In this document: piece after piece, positions 1-5,498 of the stretch
How the letters are laid out: the number at the start of each line of letters is the position of its first letter
Position numbering within the stretch: position 1 is the stretch's first letter
Source: CAZFZT01 sp964523675
GTDB taxonomy: Bacteria > Planctomycetota > Phycisphaerae > Phycisphaerales > SM1A02
Assembly: GCA_964523675.1 (NCBI GenBank)
Contig: CAZFZT010000078.1
Coordinates: 1-15,131, forward strand
Direction: 5' to 3'
Length of the DNA stretch: 15,131 nt
Made by a program: the position numbers and the translations under genes
Notes under the pieces: generated by a model
Databases searched by the model: none
Told to the model about the DNA's origin: nothing
Seen by the model: the letters and a program-made list of their open reading frames with translations, nothing else

Positions 1-12
1 TTTGGATGTGAA

Positions 13-32
13 GGGGGGGGGGGGGGGGGGGG
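13..32. repeat. Poly-G homopolymer, 20 bases
   Basis: Twenty consecutive G residues lie about 100 bases before the chosen start of the first gene. Nothing else in the window has a comparable homopolymer. It could be a real slippage-prone tract in the upstream region, or a sequencing or assembly artefact (dark-cycle poly-G reads, or a contig edge). The run is seen directly; its cause is not known. Confidence 0.9.
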
Positions 33-134
33 TGTAGTCTCCGTATGAGCAATTTGAATGACTATGCATGTGTGCGCGTATGGGATTCCGTGCCTCGTAT
101 TTCACCAACCAGATTTCCCAGGAGTTTACCAGCG

Positions 135-899
135 ATGACAAGCGTACTCTTGCTGATTACAAGCATCATTCTCAATGGGTGCGCCAATACGGCTGGGACG
201 TCCACCAATCCCGGCGTCGCGACGGAGTCCGGTCCCGAAGAGTTCCTGACGCTCGACCCGAAAGACGTCGCGATCGCAGTGGAGGAGAAACTGAAGAAGA
301 CGGTTTACATGCGACAGCGCGTGGTGGTCCAAGCGCCTGACGACGTGGTGATCGAGATCAAATCGCACATGGGCAAGGATCGGTTTCGCACCGAGGTTTA
401 CGAAAAGGACATCCTCATTGAGGCATACTCGTTGCTCGATGGCCGGATTCAGGAATACAAGCCGACACTTGAGCGGCGACCGTTTATTGAGTACGACAGC
501 CCAAGGGCTGACGGAACCGATGACGCGGTCTTCAACCATCCTTTCGGATGCTATAGCGGTGCCCATTTGGCTACTTGGCTCGGGAACGAGCCGAATCATC
601 GCCAATCCTTCTTCCGCCGACATATCTCTGACGCGACGCTGCTGGGAATGGAGGACGTTCAAGGTCGTCCGTGTTTGGTGTTGAGCCATACTTGGGAAGT
701 CGGCGAGCGTGAACTGAACCATACCTTCTGTATCGATCCTTCCTCGTGGCTCGTGTTGGCGTGGACGAGCAGTGTTGATGGTGAGACACGGAACCGCTCC
801 TATTTCGACATCGTTACTGCCCGCGAATTGCCCGTTGACGTGGACTGGAGTCTCAGGCCCCTGGCAGTGTCTCAGTCTGATCGTACCAACGCTGAATGA
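135..899 (+). CDS. Putative lipoprotein, unknown function
   Basis: This encodes a 254-residue protein that I do not recognise. The frame is open from 45, but the ATG at 135 is preferred. It has AGGAG at 120-124 with 10 bases of spacing, and it puts a short signal peptide directly at the N-terminus. That peptide is a hydrophobic stretch (SVLLLITSIILNG) ending in a lipobox, with the acylated Cys predicted at residue 16. The mature part is hydrophilic. After a linker rich in small residues it has a mixed alpha/beta-looking body (KKTVYMRQRVVVQAP, later CLVLSHTWEVGERELNHTFCIDPSSWLVLAWTS in pieces). That body is loosely like proteins that follow the fate of a substrate or lipid in the periplasm (LolA/outer-membrane lipoprotein-sorting type), but the resemblance is too weak to name. 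The downstream secreted-protein gene begins 46 bases later with no terminator between, so the two probably form an operon. The export call is good; the function is unknown. Confidence 0.7.
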   Translation: MTSVLLLITSIILNGCANTAGTSTNPGVATESGPEEFLTLDPKDVAIAVEEKLKKTVYMRQRVVVQAPDDVVIEIKSHMGKDRFRTEVYEKDILIEAYSLLDGRIQEYKPTLERRPFIEYDSPRADGTDDAVFNHPFGCYSGAHLATWLGNEPNHRQSFFRRHISDATLLGMEDVQGRPCLVLSHTWEVGERELNHTFCIDPSSWLVLAWTSSVDGETRNRSYFDIVTARELPVDVDWSLRPLAVSQSDRTNAE

Positions 900-945
900 T
901 TTCATTCAGCTTCTCCGTCTCCTTCCAACTATTGGAGTAATCAAC

Positions 946-1542
946 ATGAAAGCATGGACAGCAACAGTGGTTCTGGCGTGTGGCGGCGGCTTGATGGCGA
1001 GCGCCGCAAGCGCCGCGACGTGGCAGGCGATGGTTCGTTCCTCGTGGAACAACACTCTGAATTCGACTACGCTTGCGGAGCGACTCGACGAGATCGGCGG
1101 CACGGTGCTCTGTGGTTCGCTCGATAGCGGCGAAGAGTGGAACATCCTTTGGGATGTGCGCGACCAGGAACTGGAGATTCGCCTCGACGGCTCGCGCGTC
1201 CGCGATTTCAGCGTGACGACCATCGACTCCTACCGCATGGAGTTCAGCGGTGAACTCGTGGGCGGGAGCCCTACGGTGTACGGCAGTCTTGAACTCGATG
1301 GCGACGATCTCATCGTGGAGTGGTCGTACCTTCGACAAGATTCAGACACTCGGGGATACACGGTGGTGATCGATAGAGACGAGAACATGGTCTCGTGGAG
1401 TTGCGCGTGCAGGGGTGCGGGCGGCGGCGAAGTGCCGGGCAACTGCACCAATCAGAACTGTCGCGATCTCGAAGCATGCGGTACCCCCGGCACCGGCCAG
1501 GTCTGCTCAGACAAAAATGCGTCGTTCACCGCGTGCCACTGA
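946..1542 (+). CDS. Secreted Cys-rich protein, unknown function
   Basis: This encodes a 198-residue protein. The open frame extends upstream to 772 inside the previous gene. The ATG at 946 has GGAG at 934-937 (8 bases of spacing) and begins a clean Sec signal peptide, MKAWTATVVLACGGGLMASAASA, with an AxA-type cleavage site before ATW. The mature protein starts with a region rich in beta-prone residues (about residues 24-150) and ends in a Cys-rich tail. There are about eight Cys in the mature part, most in the last 60 residues (WSCACRG, NCTNQNCRDLEACG, QVCSD, TACH), which suggests disulfides outside the cytoplasm. It follows the lipoprotein gene and precedes a strong terminator, so it is the last gene of that unit. 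I recognise no family. Confidence 0.7.
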   Translation: MKAWTATVVLACGGGLMASAASAATWQAMVRSSWNNTLNSTTLAERLDEIGGTVLCGSLDSGEEWNILWDVRDQELEIRLDGSRVRDFSVTTIDSYRMEFSGELVGGSPTVYGSLELDGDDLIVEWSYLRQDSDTRGYTVVIDRDENMVSWSCACRGAGGGEVPGNCTNQNCRDLEACGTPGTGQVCSDKNASFTACH

Positions 1543-1554
1543 TCAGAGTATGGT

Positions 1555-1607
1555 TCGAGTGTCAAACTCGATTCTCGAAGCCCGATGCTCGGCATCGGGC
1601 TTTTGTT
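1555..1607 (+). terminator. Rho-independent terminator after the secreted-protein gene
   Basis: A perfect 10-bp stem (AGCCCGATGC at 1579-1588, GCATCGGGCT at 1592-1601) with a TCG triloop is followed by TTTTGTTG. A smaller hairpin, TCGAGT/ACTCGA (1555-1560 and 1566-1571), stands just upstream. This should end the two-gene unit at 135-1542. Confidence 0.88.
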
Positions 1608-1662
1608 GTAGAGGGTACTCTATCATCACCCACTTGGCACCGGTCCACTGCCCGTCGCGGGA

Positions 1663-1679
1663 GGTGGAAGTCTTCCACC
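1663..1679. repeat. Near-perfect odd palindrome before yhhQ
   Basis: GGTGGAAG, a single T, then CTTCCACC: two perfect 8-bp arms with a 1-base centre, ending 25 bases before the yhhQ start. With a 1-base loop it is better suited to binding a dimeric protein than to forming an RNA hairpin. It could be an operator or a copy of a dispersed palindrome. There is no T-run after it. Confidence 0.6.
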
Positions 1680-1704
1680 CGCCGCCAGTATCACCTCTGT
1701 CTCC

Positions 1705-2595
1705 ATGAACGGCACAAGCGCACGGCTGCATCCCATTGAGGCATCACACCTGCACGCGCGGCGGGAGCGCGTGTTCCTCATGCTGGCAGGGCTGTTCCTC
1801 GGCTCGCTCACGATGCTCAACATCCTCGGCATCACGCGCTTCATCGTTCTCGCATCATGGGGCAGCGAGAACGGCGAGACGGCGTTTGCGTGGGGACGCG
1901 CTTCGGAAGATCCTTATGCCTGGACGTTCGCACTGGCGGCGGGCGTGCTGCCGTATCCGATCACGTTTCTCTGCACCGACTTCATCAGCGAGTTCTACGG
2001 CCGGCGGCGGGCGAACTGGGTCGTCCTCGTTGGCCTGATCCTCAACATCTGGGTCGTGCTGATTCTCTGGGCGGCGACAGCGCTTCCGGGGTTTGCTCCG
2101 ATCGATCCGGCGACGAACATGCCGCCGCTGCCGGAGTGGGACGCCGCATCCGGCGCGTATCGCGAGACCGGCTGGACGCTCTTCCAAGTGCGTAATCTCG
2201 CCTTCGGCGCGGTGGTCGCTTCAATGGTCGCCTACCTCGCAGCGCAGTTCTGCGATGTGTATGTCTTCCACTTCTGGAAGCGGCTGACAAAAGGCAAGCA
2301 CCTCTGGCTGCGCAACAACGGCTCGACGATGATCAGCCAACTCGTGGACACCATCGCGGTGATTCTGATCACGCATTTCTATGCTCACGCCCTGCCGCTG
2401 CCGCCCGAAGGCAGGTCGCTCGCGCTGCACTTGTCGCTGTTCATCGCGACGGGGTACGCGTTCAAGTTCTTCTTCGCTCTCTTCGACACCGTTCCGTTCT
2501 ACCTCGGAGTGCATTACCTGAGCAGATACCTTCAAATCGATCCACAGCTTGAACATCGAGCGGACGTTGAAGAGACGCAGCTGGTGCAACCCTAG
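1705..2595 (+). CDS. yhhQ: Queuosine precursor transporter (YhhQ/QPTR family)
   Basis: This is a 296-residue integral membrane protein of the VUT/YhhQ family (known from the family: uptake of queuosine precursors such as preQ0 and preQ1, used to modify position 34 of tRNA Asn, Asp, His and Tyr). Family signatures are visible: TDFISEFYGRRRA at residues 91-103, WLRNNGSTMISQLVDT at 201-216, and KFFFALFDTVPFYLG at 254-268. About six hydrophobic segments span the protein, with a Pro-rich loop at about 129-148. The length is somewhat above the roughly 220 residues of E. coli YhhQ, because of a longer N-terminus and that loop. The ATG at 1705 is the first Met before the first helix. It has no Shine-Dalgarno; a TATCAC hexamer sits 10 bases upstream, so a leaderless start is possible. 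I saw no preQ1 riboswitch pattern upstream. It stands alone, after a terminator and before a structured spacer. Confidence 0.92.
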   Translation: MNGTSARLHPIEASHLHARRERVFLMLAGLFLGSLTMLNILGITRFIVLASWGSENGETAFAWGRASEDPYAWTFALAAGVLPYPITFLCTDFISEFYGRRRANWVVLVGLILNIWVVLILWAATALPGFAPIDPATNMPPLPEWDAASGAYRETGWTLFQVRNLAFGAVVASMVAYLAAQFCDVYVFHFWKRLTKGKHLWLRNNGSTMISQLVDTIAVILITHFYAHALPLPPEGRSLALHLSLFIATGYAFKFFFALFDTVPFYLGVHYLSRYLQIDPQLEHRADVEETQLVQP

Positions 2596-2733
2596 AAAAC
2601 GGCTCACAAAAAGAGACTCAACACGGCGGGGCACCCCGCGGAGGAGAGCAAATTTGATGCTCTAAGCCGGATACACAAGGGCTTCCGGACATCCTCACGA
2701 GCGGCAGAGAGCGGCCGCTTCAAAGTGATGAGC

Positions 2734-2778
2734 GGGTGGAACCGCGTCCTTTTTCGAAGCGAATGAATGGGCGAGGAG
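2734..2778 (+). promoter_or_regulatory. T-box-like motif with a complementary ribosome-binding-site region
   Basis: GGGTGGAACCGCG at 2734-2746 matches the T-box antiterminator core (GGGTGGNACCGCG), in which TGGN pairs with the tRNA acceptor end. CCGCGTCC at 2742-2749 can pair with GGGCGAGG at 2769-2776 (7 of 8 pairs), and this would mask the GAGGAG at 2773-2778. That is the arrangement expected of a translational T-box. Against it: I could not build a standard Stem I with AGTA box and distal loop in the 138 bases upstream, and the usual 3' partner of the antiterminator helix is not seen. T-boxes are not something I know to be common in planctomycetes. The motif could be chance. Confidence 0.22.
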
Positions 2779-2786
2779 ACCTGCGG

Positions 2787-2831
2787 ATGATGCGGGGCGA
2801 AGAGAGCCGCAGCGCAGGATGCTCAAGTTAA
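2787..2831 (+). CDS. Possible 14-codon leader peptide
   Basis: ATG at 2787 follows GAGGAG (2773-2778) with ideal 8-base spacing, one of the best ribosome-binding sites in the window. The ORF encodes MMRGEESRSAGCSS and stops at TAA 2829-2831, about 95 bases before the transporter start. It lies directly after the T-box-like motif. It has no run of a single amino acid that would suggest classical attenuation. It could be a leader peptide or a chance ORF. Confidence 0.2.
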   Translation: MMRGEESRSAGCSS

Positions 2832-2925
2832 CAGATGGGAGAGCGATGGCCGGTCCCGGAAAACGAGGCCGGCCGCGTTCATTTTGCTCCTTGCGAAATG
2901 GCGCAGGGGCGATAGTCTCTCGTTC

Positions 2926-4377
2926 ATGCTCAACGCTGTCAGCCGTCTCGGTCTCCTTGTCAGCGGAGTCTTCCGCCGAACCGCGCCAGATCCGTTCGTG
3001 TTAGCCATCCTTCTGGCTGCGTTGACGGCGGCCCTTGCGCTGCTGTTTGGAGAAATCAACGTACACAGTGAGCCTGGCCGCACCGGCGCATTGCTCGACG
3101 CCTGGGCCGATGAGAACACCGGGTTCTGGCGCTTTCTGGCGTTCGGCATGCAGATGTGTCTGGTGCTGATCACCGGACATGTCTTGGCGCAGGCGAAACC
3201 GGTGCGTCTGATGATCAATGCGGTTGCCTCGCTGCCGCGCGGCCCGGCAGGCGCAGCGTGCCTCGTGAGCTTCGTGGCGTGCACTGCAGGCCTGATCAAC
3301 TGGGGGCTCGGCTTGATGGTTGGAGCGCTCCTGGCGCGCGAAGTAGGAATCGTCTTGAGCACGCGCGGCGTGCGGGTGCACTACCCGCTTCTGGCGGCGG
3401 CCGGCTACTCGACGATGATGCTGTGGCACGGCGGGCTTTCCGGTTCCGCGCCATTGACCATGACGACGATTGAAAACGCGGACAAGGTGCTCGGCCGCGA
3501 GACGCTTGATCGACTGCTTGAGTCGCAGGGAATCGAAGCGGGAATGAGCGCGGGGCAACTCATCACGCTTGAGCAGACTGTCTTCTCTCCTCTCAACCTC
3601 ATCATCACCGGCGGTCTGTTAGTGCTTGTGCCGCTGCTGATCGTGATGCTCGCGCCGAGGCGCGATGAGGACATGCAGGATGCCCGGCAGTTCATTGGGA
3701 TCGAGACAGAGAAGAAGCCACATGAGCTGCGCGAGGAAGCCGAACTCACATTGCCGGATCGGCTGGACCGCTCGTGGGTCATCGGGGGAATGCTTGGATT
3801 GGCGCTGCTGGCCGGCTTCACCAGTTTCATTCTGAAGGCGGAGGATGGCATCCTCGCCCTTGGGCTGAATCAGATCAACATGGCAATGTTCGCCCTCGGT
3901 CTTCTCCTGCATGGCTCACCCAGGGCGTACATGGACGCGGCTGCCGTCGCAGCGCGCGGCTGTGCCGGCATCATCGTGCAGTTCCCGATCTACGGGGGGA
4001 TTATGGGGATGATGGCTGCCTCTGGGTTGGTGGCTGCGCTTGCGGACTTCTTCGTTTCGATTGGCAACGCCTCGACGATGCCGGCCCTTTCCTTTCTTGC
4101 GGCAGGCATCGTGAACCTGTTCGTTCCATCTGGCGGCGGTCAGTGGGCGATTCAAGGGCCGATCGCTCTGGAGGCGGGACTGACGGCCGGCGTGTCCCCG
4201 GCAAAGATGATTATGGCGGTCGCATACGGCGATCAACTCACCAACATGCTCCAGCCATTCTGGGCTTTGCCACTGCTTGCGATCACAGGCGTCAAGGCAC
4301 GTGATATCGTCGGCTACACCGCCATCATCATGGTGGCGGGAGGATTGTGGATCGGCGTGGCGCTGCTTGTGTTGTAA
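2926..4377 (+). CDS. atoE: Short-chain fatty acid transporter (AtoE family)
   Basis: This is a 483-residue polytopic membrane protein of the SCFA_trans/AtoE family (family role: uptake of acetoacetate, butyrate and related short-chain acids). Supporting features are the conserved-looking LINWGLGLMVGALLAREVG segment (about residues 124-142), YSTMMLWHGGLSGSAPLTM after it, and the C-terminal VPSGGGQWAIQGPI stretch. About a dozen hydrophobic segments are present, with a charged cytoplasmic loop in the middle (RRDEDMQDARQF through LTLPDRLDRSW). The length is slightly above the roughly 440 of E. coli AtoE. The frame extends to a TTG at 2884, but ATG 2926 is preferred because the family-like sequence MLNAVSRLGLLVSG begins there. 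There is no good Shine-Dalgarno. The crotonase-family gene follows after 82 bases without a terminator, so the two may be co-transcribed, coupling uptake to CoA-ester metabolism. The exact substrate cannot be read from the sequence. Confidence 0.88.
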   Translation: MLNAVSRLGLLVSGVFRRTAPDPFVLAILLAALTAALALLFGEINVHSEPGRTGALLDAWADENTGFWRFLAFGMQMCLVLITGHVLAQAKPVRLMINAVASLPRGPAGAACLVSFVACTAGLINWGLGLMVGALLAREVGIVLSTRGVRVHYPLLAAAGYSTMMLWHGGLSGSAPLTMTTIENADKVLGRETLDRLLESQGIEAGMSAGQLITLEQTVFSPLNLIITGGLLVLVPLLIVMLAPRRDEDMQDARQFIGIETEKKPHELREEAELTLPDRLDRSWVIGGMLGLALLAGFTSFILKAEDGILALGLNQINMAMFALGLLLHGSPRAYMDAAAVAARGCAGIIVQFPIYGGIMGMMAASGLVAALADFFVSIGNASTMPALSFLAAGIVNLFVPSGGGQWAIQGPIALEAGLTAGVSPAKMIMAVAYGDQLTNMLQPFWALPLLAITGVKARDIVGYTAIIMVAGGLWIGVALLVL

Positions 4378-4459
4378 CGGGCTCCTTGGAAAGGCCGCTT
4401 CATCTGCATGGACGCTTGTTCCCTCTTGTTCCGCCTCAGTTCCCCTGACGCATGCCGAC

Positions 4460-5224
4460 ATGATCGAAACCGAACTTCATGACCGCGTCGTGACCGTGCG
4501 ATTGAATGATCCCGTCAAGCGCAACGCGCTCTCACTCCCGATGTTCGATGCACTGGATGGGGCGATCGCGCGCGTTGCAGGCGATGAAGGCGTCAACGCG
4601 CTGCTCCTGCTCGGCAACGGCGCGGCGTTTTGTGCCGGGTTTGACCTGGGCGCGGCGGTCGAGCAGCCGCCGTTGATTGCGACATACATCGAGCGCCTCA
4701 GCCGACTTAACCGCGCGCTGCGTCGATTGCCGCAGGTCGTCATCGCAGCGGTGCATGGCGCTGCCATCGCGGGCGGTTGTGCGGTCGTGTCTGCGTGCGA
4801 CTTCGTTTACGTCGGGCCGGAAGCGATGCTTGGCTATCCCGTCCATCAGCTGGGCATCTCGCCGGCTGTCACGACCCCAACACTCGCGCAAGCGATCGGC
4901 TCGGCCGCGTCGCGCAAGTTGCTTTTATCAGGCGAGTTGATCGATGGCCGGCGCGCGCATGCCATCGGCCTTGCCACGCATCTTGCAACTGCGAATGAGG
5001 TGGTGCATGCTGAAGCTGTTCAATTCGCACATGAGATCGCATCCAAGCCGCCAAACGCACTGCGAACAACTAAGCGCTGGCTCAACGAGCTCGACGGCTC
5101 TATGGATGACGAACTGTTCGATGCCCCTGCCGTTGCATCGGCTGGTATCGCAACAGACGACGAAGCAGTTTCAATGCTGCGTACATTCTGGCGCCGCCGG
5201 GCAGGTTCATCCCACACGAAATGA
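4460..5224 (+). CDS. Enoyl-CoA hydratase/isomerase (crotonase) family protein
   Basis: This is a 254-residue crotonase-fold protein, the usual family length (about 255-260). It shows FCAGFDLG at 57-64 and AVHGAAIAGGCAVVSACDFVYVGPEAMLG at 98-125 (in pieces), the two segments that build the CoA pocket and oxyanion hole. The residues that align with the two catalytic Glu of rat mitochondrial crotonase (E144 and E164) are Ala108 and Val128, correctly spaced by 20. It is therefore unlikely to be a standard 2-enoyl-CoA hydratase. LGISPAVTTPTL resembles the methylglutaconyl-CoA hydratase (AUH/LiuC) branch; a thioesterase-like, decarboxylase-like or other activity is possible. The frame is open from 4277, but ATG 4460 matches the family N-terminus; there is no Shine-Dalgarno. 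It follows the AtoE-type transporter and probably shares its transcript. Confidence 0.85.
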   Translation: MIETELHDRVVTVRLNDPVKRNALSLPMFDALDGAIARVAGDEGVNALLLLGNGAAFCAGFDLGAAVEQPPLIATYIERLSRLNRALRRLPQVVIAAVHGAAIAGGCAVVSACDFVYVGPEAMLGYPVHQLGISPAVTTPTLAQAIGSAASRKLLLSGELIDGRRAHAIGLATHLATANEVVHAEAVQFAHEIASKPPNALRTTKRWLNELDGSMDDELFDAPAVASAGIATDDEAVSMLRTFWRRRAGSSHTK

Positions 5225-5316
5225 CAATGAGCATGAGCTCGGCAGACGCCGATCGCGCTGCGGAAACATATTCGCGCCTCGGAAAAGCATCGGATTGCGT
5301 GCGAATTTCTTCGTAA
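5221..5316 (+). CDS. Possible 31-codon ORF overlapping the crotonase stop
   Basis: An ATGA overlap puts a start (5221) on the stop of the preceding gene. The reading MTMSMSSADADRAAETYSRLGK continues to TAA at 5314-5316. There is no homology I recognise. The ATGA coupling is typical of operons, but the ORF is short and could be chance. Confidence 0.15.
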   Translation: MTMSMSSADADRAAETYSRLGKASDCVRISS

Positions 5317-5321
5317 GAACC

Positions 5322-5350
5322 TTGACGAGTCATCAATCCCGATGCATGAT
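5322..5350 (+). promoter_or_regulatory. Sigma-70-like promoter in the crotonase/trpD spacer
   Basis: TTGACG (5322-5327, 5 of 6 consensus bases), a 17-base spacer, then CATGAT (5345-5350, 4 of 6). The transcription start would be near 5357. No plus-strand gene follows, only stem-loops and a terminator, so the likely product is a small RNA. Confidence 0.45.
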
Positions 5351-5356
5351 GAAGTG

Positions 5357-5483
5357 TAATCGGGGAACGATCGAGCCGGGACCACATCCCGGCGTCCGCG
5401 CCCGGGCGAGTTCGTTCAAAGCTGACTCGCCTGACCGGACCCCTCCAGTGCTCGACGGCACCACCCTTGCCGCCGAGCTTTTT
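5357..5483 (+). ncRNA. Candidate small RNA, about 127 nt
   Basis: A transcript from the promoter at 5322-5350 would fold into three strong local stems: GCCGGGA/TCCCGGC (5375-5393, 5-base loop), GGCGAGT/ACTCGCC (5405-5431, 13-base loop), and the terminator stem at 5450-5478. GGGG 5362-5365 can pair with CCCC 5440-5443 and enclose the first two stems. It lies wholly in the spacer between two convergent genes and ends 16 bases before the 3' end of trpD on the other strand. I recognise no known RNA family (not tRNA, 6S, SRP or tmRNA). It could instead be only a long structured 3' UTR of the atoE/crotonase unit. Confidence 0.4.
5450..5483 (+). terminator. Rho-independent terminator
   Basis: GCTCG, A, CGGCA (5450-5460), a 7-base loop, then TGCCG, C, CGAGC (5468-5478): 10 paired bases with one A/C mismatch, followed directly by TTTTT (5479-5483). 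It acts on the plus strand; the minus strand has no T-run at the matching end. It would end the candidate small RNA or the atoE/crotonase transcript, and protect trpD from antisense reading. Confidence 0.8.
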
Positions 5484-5498
5484 CGTAAGGGTGAATCG

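Larger units (their letters stand above)
2596..2925 (+). other. 330-base structured spacer between yhhQ and the fatty acid transporter
   Basis: No convincing gene is present. The stretch holds several potential stem-loops: GCGGGG/CCCCGC at 2626-2639 just after yhhQ, with no T-run; GAGGA/TCCTC at 2641-2645 and 2692-2696, enclosing AGAGCA/TGCTCT; the palindrome AGCGGCCGCT at 2710-2719; and GGCCGG/CCGGCC at 2848-2853 and 2869-2874. It also contains the T-box-like motif and the small ORF listed separately. The density of structure suggests an RNA leader or a processed transcript, but no complete known RNA family could be fitted by eye. Confidence 0.5.

Noticed and set aside
126..905. 259-codon minus-strand ORF opposite the lipoprotein gene
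   Set aside because: The plus-strand gene has a Shine-Dalgarno and lipobox. The minus-strand product is His/Arg-rich with no domain.
1608..1704. A preQ1 riboswitch before yhhQ
   Set aside because: The A-rich tail and C-rich loop pattern of preQ1-I was not found. The only structure is the 8-1-8 palindrome.
2774..2784. AGGAGACCTGC, like part of the B12-box of cobalamin riboswitches
   Set aside because: The upstream hallmarks (GGGAA, GGTG..AA..CC and CCGC.ACTG elements with about 200-nt spacing) are not present, so an 11-base match alone is not enough.
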